The position numbers and the translations under genes were made by a program. This document shows, one piece after another, positions 31,823 through 39,696 of a stretch of DNA of 64,000 nt (the stretch's first letter is position 1; each line of letters opens with the position of its first letter). The stretch spans positions 3,720,001 to 3,784,000 of the forward strand of contig NZ_CP071597.1 in NCBI RefSeq assembly GCF_017357405.1, given 5' to 3'. Source of the stretch: Halomontanus rarus. Lineage in GTDB: Archaea > Halobacteriota > Halobacteria > Halobacteriales > Natrialbaceae. The notes under the pieces are model-generated. The model had not been told where the DNA came from. It worked only from the letters and a program-made list of their open reading frames with translations, and made no database searches.

Positions 31823-33868
31823 TTACTCCCTCCCACCGTCCGACGTTTTGGAGACGCGAACGCCTCGTCGCTCGAGCGCTGCGGTCAGGTGCGGCAGGTC
31901 GCACTCTCCGACGACGTCGAATGCGGTGAGCTGTGGGCGGAAGGGGACGTCCCGTTCCGTCGCGAGTTCGAAGAAACTGGGCCCTACGTCCTGAAGGTCG
32001 ATCCGTCCGACGTTCTCCGTCGCGGCTCCGGCGTACAGCGCGTGATACGCGCCGATCCCTTCGCCGACGAACGAAACGCGGTCGGCGTCGGTCTCCGATC
32101 GGAGGAATTCGACGGCGCGGCGCACGTCGTAGACGCGCATCTCGAGGAGGGAGGACTCCATCTGCAACGCGTCGTAGGCGAGTTTGAACTCGGTCCCGTA
32201 GATGTCGTCGTACTCCTCGACCCACGCAGGGATCGGGATAACGCGGTTTCGCACGGCCCCGACGCCGCGGGGATCGAAGACGAGGACCGTCCCGTATTCG
32301 CGGGCGAGGGACGCGACGTCCGCGGTTCGCTCCGGTAGTGCCTCCGTTCCGTCCTCGTAGAGGACCACGGCCGGGGATTCGGCCGCCGATTGGGGATCGG
32401 AGACCAGAACGCCCGTCACGACGATGTCCGGGTCCCGTTCGGTTTTGAACCAGACGTGTTCGACGTCCAACCCGTCGACGTCGGTTTTCTCGACTCGGTC
32501 GACGAACCGCGGGTTCAGTTCGCAGCCCTCGCGGTCGAGGTCGAGCGTCTCGAGGAGGGTTCGCCGAAGGTCCGCAGCGTACTCGCCGTCTCCGTCGTCT
32601 CTGCCGACTCCACCGCCTCTACCGTTTCCGTCGTCGACAGCAGGTACCGTTCCGCCGCTCGGACACGTCTCCGCGACGTACTCTCGGATCAGGTCGTCGA
32701 TCGTTCGTTCGTCGGCGGACGCCGCCAGCACGCTTCCCTCGGGCGTGGAGTGAAGTTCGGACTCGTCGAGCGTCGAGGGGTCGTCTCGAGGGACGTACTC
32801 GCCGTCGCCGAGGTGGTCACACAGGAACTCGAACACCCCCTCCCGGAGTTCGTACACGGAACAGTGGGTCGTGTCGGCGACGGTGAGCCGGACGTTTTCG
32901 TCGGCGTCGTACAGGTCGTAGATGCGTCGCGCGCGCTCGAGCGTCTCGTGAACGCCCTCGATGGGAAAGTACTCGTCGGAGGCGGCCGCGCCGACGCAGA
33001 TCGGATCCGGTGCCATCGCCGTGACGAGGTCGTCGTAGTTGATCCCGCGCGGGATCGCCCCGTAGATGACCTGTTCGGCGTCGATACGTTTCCCCGTCTT
33101 CAGCCACTCCCGTCGCTCCGTGACGCTGCAGCACGGTGCGGCGGCGTCGATCCGGTCGTCGACGAGCGAGAGGTACAGCGTCTGGATGCCGCCGCCGGAG
33201 GTGCCGGTCACGCCGATCCTGTCGGGGTCGACGTCAGATCGCTCCGCCAGGTAATCGAGCGCACAGCGGTCGTCGTGAATCACGTACCGCGCGAGGTTCG
33301 CCCCGGCGTAGAAGCACTTCTGTCCCGCGTAGCAGTGGGCGAACACCCCACCGCTCCCGGTAAAGCGTGGCTCGCCCGTCTCGGAGTCGACGTACTGCGT
33401 TCGCTCCCCCTGCCCGACGGGGTCGACGACGAGGACGACGAACCCGTTCGACGCCAGTTCGATACACGCCTTCTGGTTGTGCGGATCGCCTTTCGCCGAG
33501 TCGACGTGTCCACAGCAAAAGAGAACCCCCGGAAACGGGCCGTCACCGTCGGGCACGTAGCAGTTGGCGGTCACGCGAAAGTTCGGCCGACTCTCGAGGA
33601 CGAGCAACTCGATCGAATAGCCGTCTCGCTCGAGGCGACCCGTCGTCTCGACCGTCGGATCGGTCATCCGGTCGGGTAGTCCCCCGACGCTCGAGAGGAA
33701 CAGTTCCCGAACGCACTCCCGTCGTTCTTCGAACTCGCGTCGCGAATCGATAGCCCGCTTCGCGGCTCGCTCGTTCGCGAAGTGGTCGTCCGCCCAGGAG
33801 AGGACGTACCGGGACAACTGGTCGTCGACGTCGACGTACCCGTCCACGGCGTCGTTGAACCCGTCCAT
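31823..33868 (-). CDS. Tandem alpha/beta-hydrolase (acetyl-xylan esterase-like), second domain degenerate
   Basis: A 681-residue protein with two hydrolase-like halves. The first (residues about 85-370) has the acetyl-xylan/glucuronoyl esterase look: VLFCCGHVDSAKGDP, VVLVVDPVGQGERTQY and the nucleophile elbow GVTGTSGGGIQT (Ser224), with a candidate acid/His later (VADTTHCSVYELREGV). The second half (about 440-680) repeats the fold (VVLYEDGTEALPE, GTVLVFDPRGVG, RAVEFLRSETDADRVSFVGEGIGAYHALYAGA) but has Glu in the nucleophile position (G-E-G-I-G), so it is probably catalytically dead. No signal peptide, so it is cytoplasmic; possibly acts on imported oligosaccharide esters. Confidence 0.8.
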   Translation of the reverse strand: MDGFNDAVDGYVDVDDQLSRYVLSWADDHFANERAAKRAIDSRREFEERRECVRELFLSSVGGLPDRMTDPTVETTGRLERDGYSIELLVLESRPNFRVTANCYVPDGDGPFPGVLFCCGHVDSAKGDPHNQKACIELASNGFVVLVVDPVGQGERTQYVDSETGEPRFTGSGGVFAHCYAGQKCFYAGANLARYVIHDDRCALDYLAERSDVDPDRIGVTGTSGGGIQTLYLSLVDDRIDAAAPCCSVTERREWLKTGKRIDAEQVIYGAIPRGINYDDLVTAMAPDPICVGAAASDEYFPIEGVHETLERARRIYDLYDADENVRLTVADTTHCSVYELREGVFEFLCDHLGDGEYVPRDDPSTLDESELHSTPEGSVLAASADERTIDDLIREYVAETCPSGGTVPAVDDGNGRGGGVGRDDGDGEYAADLRRTLLETLDLDREGCELNPRFVDRVEKTDVDGLDVEHVWFKTERDPDIVVTGVLVSDPQSAAESPAVVLYEDGTEALPERTADVASLAREYGTVLVFDPRGVGAVRNRVIPIPAWVEEYDDIYGTEFKLAYDALQMESSLLEMRVYDVRRAVEFLRSETDADRVSFVGEGIGAYHALYAGAATENVGRIDLQDVGPSFFELATERDVPFRPQLTAFDVVGECDLPHLTAALERRGVRVSKTSDGGRE

Positions 33869-34051
33869 TTACTTTGTAGTGACGGGGAGCGGCCCATAAG
33901 AATACTGTCGGTGCGCGAGCAGAATCAGAATCGGTCGCACAGACGTGGGTGGCCCGGACGGTCGCGATTCGACCACGTCTCGAGGTCTCGAGATCGACTC
34001 GAGTGCGGATTCAGGTTCGAGTGCAAGTTCGGCGTCGGATTCGAACGCGGC

Positions 34052-34717
34052 TCACTGCGCGATCGCTTCGTCGACCTGCTCGCTCGCGAGCACTTTGCTC
34101 GCCCGGCGCAATCGCTCCGAGAGCGCCTGGTGGGAGATGTCGAGTTCGTCGGCCAGCTCCTCGAGCGAGATCTGGCGGGGCACGTCGTAGTAGCCCCGAC
34201 GGTAGGCCTCGCTGATCGCCTCTTCCTGGGCCTCCGTGAGCGCCGCCGTCGCCTCGAGGTCGGCGTTTCGGCCGGCCTCGACCATGCGCCTGACGTCGAC
34301 GTGAATGCCCTGGTCCTCGAGTTCGTCGATCGTCGCCGACAGCAGGTCGCGGTCGGGAAACAGGAGCCGGAAGGTCCAGTGGCTGGTCGAACACTGGGCG
34401 TCGAGGATCGTCCCGTCGTGATCGTAGATCGCACCGCAGACCTCGCCGACCGTCGAATCGTACTCGATCCGGTAGAGCCACTCCTCGGTGTCGGCGTCCT
34501 CGAGCAAACACGTGAACTCGTCGACCGTCGGATCGTCGGCGAGGGTCTCCTCGATGTCGTCGCGCGGGGCGTTCGCGATCCAGACCAACGGCATCGTCTG
34601 GAGGGGGCCTTCGGCGACGACGCTCTTGACCCGAATCTCGAGGTCGGGAAGCGCCGTGAACGTCTCTGCGAGGGCGACGTCGCTGGCGGGAAGCGAGACT
34701 TCGGTGACCGTCGTCAT
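34052..34717 (-). CDS. Bacterio-opsin activator-type HTH regulator
   Basis: A 221-residue protein of the large haloarchaeal Bat-like group. The N-terminal 150 residues are a beta-rich sensory part (TEVSLPASDVALAETF, CLLEDADTEEWLYRIEY, STSHWTFRLLFPDRDLLSATID). The last 55 residues are the HTH_10 domain: LTEAQEEAISEAYRRGYYDVPR then SLEELADELDISHQALSERLRRASK, its defining pattern. Ligand and targets are unknown. An in-frame GTG/ATG choice upstream is not supported; MTTVTEVSLP is the normal opening. Confidence 0.9.
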   Translation of the reverse strand: MTTVTEVSLPASDVALAETFTALPDLEIRVKSVVAEGPLQTMPLVWIANAPRDDIEETLADDPTVDEFTCLLEDADTEEWLYRIEYDSTVGEVCGAIYDHDGTILDAQCSTSHWTFRLLFPDRDLLSATIDELEDQGIHVDVRRMVEAGRNADLEATAALTEAQEEAISEAYRRGYYDVPRQISLEELADELDISHQALSERLRRASKVLASEQVDEAIAQ

Positions 34718-35227
34718 CGGCTCTCACCTCCGGTCTGGATAGTTGCTGAGCGATCGAACTCACGGCCGCGGCGCCTCTGACTGACGATTGTTCGGATCAT
34801 GATGGCGGGGTGTCTCGGTGCGCCGGGAGAGGCTGGTCAGGGACGTTCACGAAAACCGACCATCCCCGGGATCGCGTCGCCCGGATCGCCCGGCTTGTAC
34901 CTTCAGCAGTGAGCCGGTTGGTCTGCGGCCTTGAGTGTTCCAGCCATTTAAGTAGATCAGCCGATATCATGAGCTTCATCGGTCCAAAGCAGTGATTTTC
35001 ACGATCCAATCCAACTACAGAAGAGTGACACTCAGGTGGCAATCGAAGGCGAACGGGGGAGGAGAGGAGAAGAGGAGAGGGGAGAGGAGAAGAGAGGAGA
35101 AAAGAAGAGAGGGGAGGGAAGGCGAGACAATACAGCCTCGAACGGCACCGACCGAACCGGGTCACGTTGACGCTGACGCTCGCGCACATCTCACGCTCAC
35201 ACTCCCGAACAAAGCAGCAACCGGGCG
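34718..35227. other. Intergenic region with a polypurine tract
   Basis: About 510 bases. It carries a 68-nt pure purine tract (35055-35122), an AT-rich portion near 34980-35030, and no ORF with coding character. Promoter elements for the divergent HTH gene may lie near 34740-34800. Confidence 0.4.
35055..35122. repeat. 68-nt uninterrupted polypurine tract
   Basis: Every base from 35055 to 35122 is A or G, made of GGAGA/GAGGAGAA units with approximate mirror symmetry. Such tracts can form intramolecular triplex (H-DNA). Confidence 0.8.
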
Positions 35228-36526
35228 TCAGCCCAGTCGTGCGAACTGATTCAAGGCGTACACCGTCCGCAACAGGTCGACGCTCTTGCCCTGATCGAAG
35301 ACGAGTTCGTCCGAACTGATGACGTGATCTAACGTGTCCCGCGAGGCGTGTTCCGGTGCCGCCGCGATCCCGGCGTCGTTGTCGGCGACCCACTCCATCA
35401 CCCGCAGGTCGCTCTTCGAGTCTCCCATCACGAGCGCGAACGGGTCGTCGATGCCCAGTACGTCCAGCGCGCGCTCGACGCCGACGACCTTGTTCAATTC
35501 GAGACTCCCGATTTCGGCGGCGTCGGCCTCGTAGTAAGCGACGTCGATCCGCTCGAGGACGGCAGCGAGATTCGATGGAACGTCCGCCATCGAGACGTCG
35601 GGGTACGCGCCGCGTTGCTCGAGGACGGTCCGGATTTCGGGGTCCTGATCGGCGTAGAAGGCGCGGGTCCAGGCGGTGAGTGCGTTCTCCGAAGCCGTCT
35701 CGGATTCGTCGGTATCGTCGTCACCGCCGTCTTCGGCGCTCTCACCGACGTCGACGATCGACCCCACGGCGTCTGCCAGGAGATCGATCAGGTAGACCAG
35801 CGCTTCGTCGATCGTCTCCCGTGCGAGCGAGGAACCGGTTTCGTAGTTCGGCTTGAGGGTGACGTTGAACTCGTTGCCCTGCAGGTGACAGCCGCGACGA
35901 AGTTCCTCGGACGCCTCGGGGAGGACTCGAGCGCGGACGTCGTCGAAGACGTCGCGGATCTCGACGTCTAAATCCTCGTAGAGCAACTGTTTCGTGTCGG
36001 CGCCGTGGCCCGGCGTGAACACGCCGGTCCCCGCCTCGTAGACGATCGAGAGCGACCCGGAGTGGACGATTTCGCTGCCCAGTCCCTGAATGGCGAATCC
36101 TTTGACGTTCTCGAGCGTCTGGCCCGTACAGATGACGATCGGAACGCCCTGCTCGTGGAACTCGGTAAGCATGTGCAGCGTGTCCCGGGGAATCTCGTTG
36201 TCGGTTCCGCCCGCCGAGCGCAGCGTCTCGTCGACGTCGAGCACGAGCACGTTCACCGCGCGTCCGTACTTGGCCTCGAGGTCGAGCGCGGTAAAGGCCT
36301 GTTCGCGAGTCGCCCGCGAGGCCACCTCGGCGAAGGTCTCTCCCGCCGCGAAGCCGTCGCGGATTTCGTCCTTGCGACCCTCGAGTTCGTCGCTGGCGTC
36401 CCGCCAGTGCGCGAGGACGACCCGCGAGTCGATCGCCGGGAAGAGGTCGACGAACTCCTGGTACTCCCGGAGCGACTCCGTGTCGAACTCGTCGTAGAGT
36501 CGGTAGACGAGATCGTATCGTTCCAT
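35228..36526 (-). CDS. HAD superfamily protein with a large insertion
   Basis: A 432-residue haloarchaeal protein. A helical N-terminus (MERYDLVYRLYDEF) precedes the HAD motif I VLVLDVDETLRSAGG (residues about 92-106), then PIVICTGQTLENVKGF, a long cap region with acidic low-complexity insert (DVGESAEDGGDDDTDESET), and the C-terminal motif IV region LGIDDPFALVMGDSKSDLRVMEWV. This is close to the Cof/sucrose-phosphate-phosphatase branch, whose members dephosphorylate sugar phosphates. It lies divergently upstream of glucose dehydrogenase, which fits a sugar phosphate role. Exact substrate unknown. Confidence 0.82.
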   Translation of the reverse strand: MERYDLVYRLYDEFDTESLREYQEFVDLFPAIDSRVVLAHWRDASDELEGRKDEIRDGFAAGETFAEVASRATREQAFTALDLEAKYGRAVNVLVLDVDETLRSAGGTDNEIPRDTLHMLTEFHEQGVPIVICTGQTLENVKGFAIQGLGSEIVHSGSLSIVYEAGTGVFTPGHGADTKQLLYEDLDVEIRDVFDDVRARVLPEASEELRRGCHLQGNEFNVTLKPNYETGSSLARETIDEALVYLIDLLADAVGSIVDVGESAEDGGDDDTDESETASENALTAWTRAFYADQDPEIRTVLEQRGAYPDVSMADVPSNLAAVLERIDVAYYEADAAEIGSLELNKVVGVERALDVLGIDDPFALVMGDSKSDLRVMEWVADNDAGIAAAPEHASRDTLDHVISSDELVFDQGKSVDLLRTVYALNQFARLG

Positions 36527-36654
36527 GCCTCGACAACTCGGTGGGAGGACGATAATCGTTTGGTCCTATTGCGCCGCCCCGGCCGCGAATCACACTCGAG
36601 AGACGCTCTTCGACGACGATCTCCGCCGCGGACAAGTTTACTCGGAAAAGAATA

Positions 36655-36664
36655 ACTATTTTTG
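36655..36664 (+). promoter_or_regulatory. TATA box of gdh
   Basis: ACTATTTTTG centred 29 nt before the gdh ATG, giving a leaderless or near-leaderless transcript. Confidence 0.6.
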
Positions 36665-36687
36665 CTGAGGGGGCCGTACGATCGGCC

Positions 36688-37758
36688 ATGAAAACCATCG
36701 CAGTCGAACCCGGAGCGGGTGAACCAGTCGTCCTCGAGAAACCGATTCCCGAACCGGCGGCCGGCGAGGCGCTCGTCCGGATCCTCCGCGTCGGGGTCGA
36801 CGGCACCGACCACGAGGTGATCGGCGGCGGACACGGCGGCGTTCCCGACGGCGAGGACCACCTCGTGCTCGGTCACGAGGCCGTCGGCGTCGTCGAGGAC
36901 GCGAACGGAACCGACCTCGAGGAGGGGACGATCGTCGTCCCGACCGTGCGACGGCCGCCGGCGGGCGGGTCCAACGGGTACTTCGAGCGCGGCGAGCCGG
37001 ACATGGCACCCGACGGCGAGTACGTCGAGCGGGGGATCGTCGGCGATCACGGGTTCATGGCCGAGTACATTACGAGCCCCGCGGCGTACCTGGTCCCGAT
37101 CCCCGAGGAACTCGCGTCGCTCGGCTTCCTCGTCGAGCCGATCAGCATCTCGGAGAAGGCGATCGAACACGCGGACGCGTCCCGGTCGGCGTTCGACTGG
37201 AACCCCGAGTCGGCGCTCGTCCTCGGCAACGGCTCGCTGGGGCTGCTCACCCTCGCGATGTTCGAACACACGCTCGGCTACGAGCGGACCTACTGTCTGG
37301 GCCGACGCGACCGCCCCGACCCGACGATCGACATCATCGAGAACCTCGGCGCGACGTACGTCGACTCGCGGCGGACGCCGATCCCGGAGATTCCCGAGGT
37401 CCACGAGGCGATGGATTTCGTCTACGAGGCGACGGGCGTCGCACCCCACGCTTTCGAGACGATCGAGGCGCTGGCCCCCAACGGCGTCGGCGCGCTGCTC
37501 GGCGTCCCCGGCTCGTGGGAGTTCGAGATCGACGGCGGCGACCTCCACCGCGAGTTCGTCTTGCACAACAAGGCGCTGGTCGGCAGCGTCAACTCCCACC
37601 GCGGCCACTTCGAGTCGGCCGTCGACACACTCGCCGCACTCCCGGTGTGGTTCCTCGACGAACTCGTGACGGGCGTCTACGATCTCGAGGATTTCGAGGC
37701 AGCGTTCGAAGACGACGACACGACTATAAAAACGGCGGTCGAATTCAGTCGTATATGA
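36688..37758 (+). CDS. gdh: Glucose 1-dehydrogenase
   Basis: Oxidises glucose to gluconolactone with NAD(P)+, the entry to the semiphosphorylative Entner-Doudoroff pathway of haloarchaea. The 356-residue medium-chain dehydrogenase matches Haloferax mediterranei GlcDH in length. It has Asp38 (in ILRVGVDGTDHEV), the zinc-site residues His63/Glu64 in VLGHEAVGVVE, the halophilic loop RRPPAGGSNGYFERGEPDM, and the Rossmann LVLGNGSLGLLTL. TATA at 36655-36664. Its stop (TGA 37756-37758) overlaps the ATG of gfcR at 37755, so the two are co-translated. It is divergent from a HAD protein of possible sugar-phosphatase type. Confidence 0.96.
   Translation: MKTIAVEPGAGEPVVLEKPIPEPAAGEALVRILRVGVDGTDHEVIGGGHGGVPDGEDHLVLGHEAVGVVEDANGTDLEEGTIVVPTVRRPPAGGSNGYFERGEPDMAPDGEYVERGIVGDHGFMAEYITSPAAYLVPIPEELASLGFLVEPISISEKAIEHADASRSAFDWNPESALVLGNGSLGLLTLAMFEHTLGYERTYCLGRRDRPDPTIDIIENLGATYVDSRRTPIPEIPEVHEAMDFVYEATGVAPHAFETIEALAPNGVGALLGVPGSWEFEIDGGDLHREFVLHNKALVGSVNSHRGHFESAVDTLAALPVWFLDELVTGVYDLEDFEAAFEDDDTTIKTAVEFSRI
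37724..37732 (+). promoter_or_regulatory. TATA box for gfcR inside gdh
   Basis: CTATAAAAA centred 27 nt before the gfcR ATG and inside the last gdh codons; gfcR may be transcribed on its own as well as with gdh. Confidence 0.5.
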
Positions 37759-38402
37759 AAAACGTCGACGACCTCATCGAAAGCGCAGCCGAGCTCGCAG
37801 AGCGCGGGCTCTCGAAAGGCGAGATTGCAGACGAACTGAACGTCTCCCGCGAAACCGCGAGCTGGCTGGTCGAGCGCAGCGGCGCCGCACCGCAGGCCAC
37901 GAGTCGGTCCACGACGACCAACGGTGCGAGCAGTCCACAGGACATCCACGTCGACTGGTCGGCCATCGGCCGCGACAGCAAGCGGATGGGGTCGATCGCC
38001 GAAGCGATGGCGGACCTGCTGGCGAAACACGGTGAGGGCGTCGATCTCACTATCGGTATCGAGAAAGCCGGTGCACCGATCGCGACGCTCATCGCGCGCG
38101 AACTCGAGACCGACCTCGGGACCTACACGCCCGCAAAACACCAGTGGGAGGAAGGCGATATCGAGGACCTCGGCGGGACGTTCTCCCGGAACTTCGCCGG
38201 TATCCGTGACCGGGAGTGCTACATCGTCGACGACACGATCACGAGCGGGACGACGATGCAGGAGACGATCGACGCGATTCGCGCCGAGGGCGGGGAACCG
38301 CTGGCGTGTATCGTCCTCGCGGACAAGCAGGGCGTCGAGGAACTCGACGGCGTCCCCGTCTACTCGCTGTTGCAGGTCATCAGCGTCGGCAAGGACGAGT
38401 AG
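37755..38402 (+). CDS. gfcR: Transcriptional regulator GfcR (PRT-like)
   Basis: Activator of glucose catabolic genes in haloarchaea, formerly annotated as orotate phosphoribosyltransferase-like. The 215 residues comprise an N-terminal HTH (AELAERGLSKGEIADELNVSRETASWLVER, about 12-42) and a phosphoribosyltransferase-fold domain: LTIGIEKAGAPIATLIAREL, TPAKHQWEEGDI, and the PRPP loop YIVDDTITSGTTMQETI (DDxxTTG-type). The role as glucose/fructose catabolism regulator comes from Haloferax work, where it is also next to gdh. The start overlaps the gdh stop as ATGA, and a TATA at 37724-37732 gives it a possible promoter of its own. Confidence 0.95.
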   Translation: MKNVDDLIESAAELAERGLSKGEIADELNVSRETASWLVERSGAAPQATSRSTTTNGASSPQDIHVDWSAIGRDSKRMGSIAEAMADLLAKHGEGVDLTIGIEKAGAPIATLIARELETDLGTYTPAKHQWEEGDIEDLGGTFSRNFAGIRDRECYIVDDTITSGTTMQETIDAIRAEGGEPLACIVLADKQGVEELDGVPVYSLLQVISVGKDE

Positions 38403-38492
38403 TCTCGACCTCTCGGTTCGACCCGTCGACTCCCGACGAGCGACGCGGCGACGGACGCAAGGTCTATCCGGCACAGTTCCCTACGTAGAGTC

Positions 38493-38837
38493 ATGACGTT
38501 CCAACCGGACCAAGGCCTAGAGCAGGAAGACGTCGACGAACGCGTCGAAACCGCCATCGAGGACAACGACGTCGTCCTCTTCATGAAAGGGACCGAGATC
38601 ATGCCCCAGTGTGGCTACTCCCAGCGCGCGCTCGAGTTGATCGGCAAACACCGCGACGACTACGAGACCGTCGACACCCTCGAGTCCCTCGCGGAGTATC
38701 GAAACGCACTCTCGGAACACAGCGGCTGGGAGACGATCCCCCAGACGTTCGTCGACGGCGAGTTCGTCGGCGGCTCGGACGTTCTGGCCGAACTGGACGA
38801 GCGCGGAGAGTTATCGGAAACGCTTGCCGGTGAGTGA
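38493..38837 (+). CDS. Monothiol glutaredoxin family protein
   Basis: A 114-residue thioredoxin-fold protein. It has VVLFMKGTEIMPQCGYSQRAL with the active-site CGYS (a variant of CGFS), the TIPQTFVDGEFVGGSDVL glutathione/thiol-site segment and an acidic N-terminus. Monothiol members handle iron-sulfur cluster transfer rather than classical disulfide exchange; haloarchaea lack glutathione but have gamma-glutamylcysteine. It follows gfcR by 90 bp in the same direction. Confidence 0.92.
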   Translation: MTFQPDQGLEQEDVDERVETAIEDNDVVLFMKGTEIMPQCGYSQRALELIGKHRDDYETVDTLESLAEYRNALSEHSGWETIPQTFVDGEFVGGSDVLAELDERGELSETLAGE

Positions 38838-38956
38838 CCGAATCGAGCGGCAAGTCAAAAGCGTACAAACAGTTACGCGTGGAATTTAACAGCAGGTCAT
38901 ATAAGCCACGCGTCCGTAGTAGGAACTGAGAGACTATCGCTGCACACCTCCCCACC

Positions 38957-39538
38957 ATGTCAACAGAGGATTCCAGACACGTTTATCGACTTCACTCGAC
39001 ACTCGAATTGCCGCTCGAAGAACTCCGCGAGCACTTCGACGACGCTCCGCTACCCGACGGCGTCGCCGACGTGGAGATCACTCGACGAAACAACACGCTA
39101 ATTTTGAAGGCGGTCGCCGAAGATCAGTCGGTCAGCAAGTACACGCCGACGGCCCAGCTCAAAGCGAGCGTCACGGAGGTCCGCGTGTACGAGGAAGACC
39201 CCGAAGAGCGTCGCAACTCCTTCCGGTGGGACGAAGAGGAAGAAGAGGAGATCGAATCAGAACTCGTCGAGTTCGCCGCGTTCAAAGGGGACCGGGAGAC
39301 CGTCCTCCAGAACTCGCTGTTGCAGTACGAGATGTTCCTCGTCCTCTGTGGGATCGCAGAGCAAGCCGAGAAGGGAACCCTGACGGCGATCTCCGAGCAC
39401 GACGGCGACCTCGAGGCGACCCGCATCGTCGACGGCGAACCACGCCCGGCCGACGTCGAAGTCGTCGAGGGCCCGCGGGACCGCAAGTCCGGCCAGTCCG
39501 GCGTCAACTGGCGGGACAACAAGTTCATCAGCGACTGA
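38957..39538 (+). CDS. DUF7110 family protein
   Basis: A 193-residue haloarchaeal protein: HVYRLHSTLELPLEELREHF, TRRNNTLILKAVAEDQSVSKYTPTAQLKA, an acidic Glu run at about residues 90-100, ETVLQNSLLQYEMFLVLCGIAEQAEKG and the conserved end SGVNWRDNKFISD. I recognise it as DUF7110; function unknown. A TATA-like CATATAAG (about 38898-38905) gives a leader of roughly 30 nt. Confidence 0.8.
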   Translation: MSTEDSRHVYRLHSTLELPLEELREHFDDAPLPDGVADVEITRRNNTLILKAVAEDQSVSKYTPTAQLKASVTEVRVYEEDPEERRNSFRWDEEEEEEIESELVEFAAFKGDRETVLQNSLLQYEMFLVLCGIAEQAEKGTLTAISEHDGDLEATRIVDGEPRPADVEVVEGPRDRKSGQSGVNWRDNKFISD

Positions 39539-39696
39539 GCGTCTCGTATTCGTCTGCACTGTTCTCTCGTCGTTGCAGCGACCGTGTCACCAGAACAGTC
39601 GGTACTGAGTTCTCCGTCACGAACAGTCGCGATCGCGTCTCATTCATCGTCGCTCGAATAGGTGTATTTCCACCTCGAGGCCGTAGGGCCCCCTCT

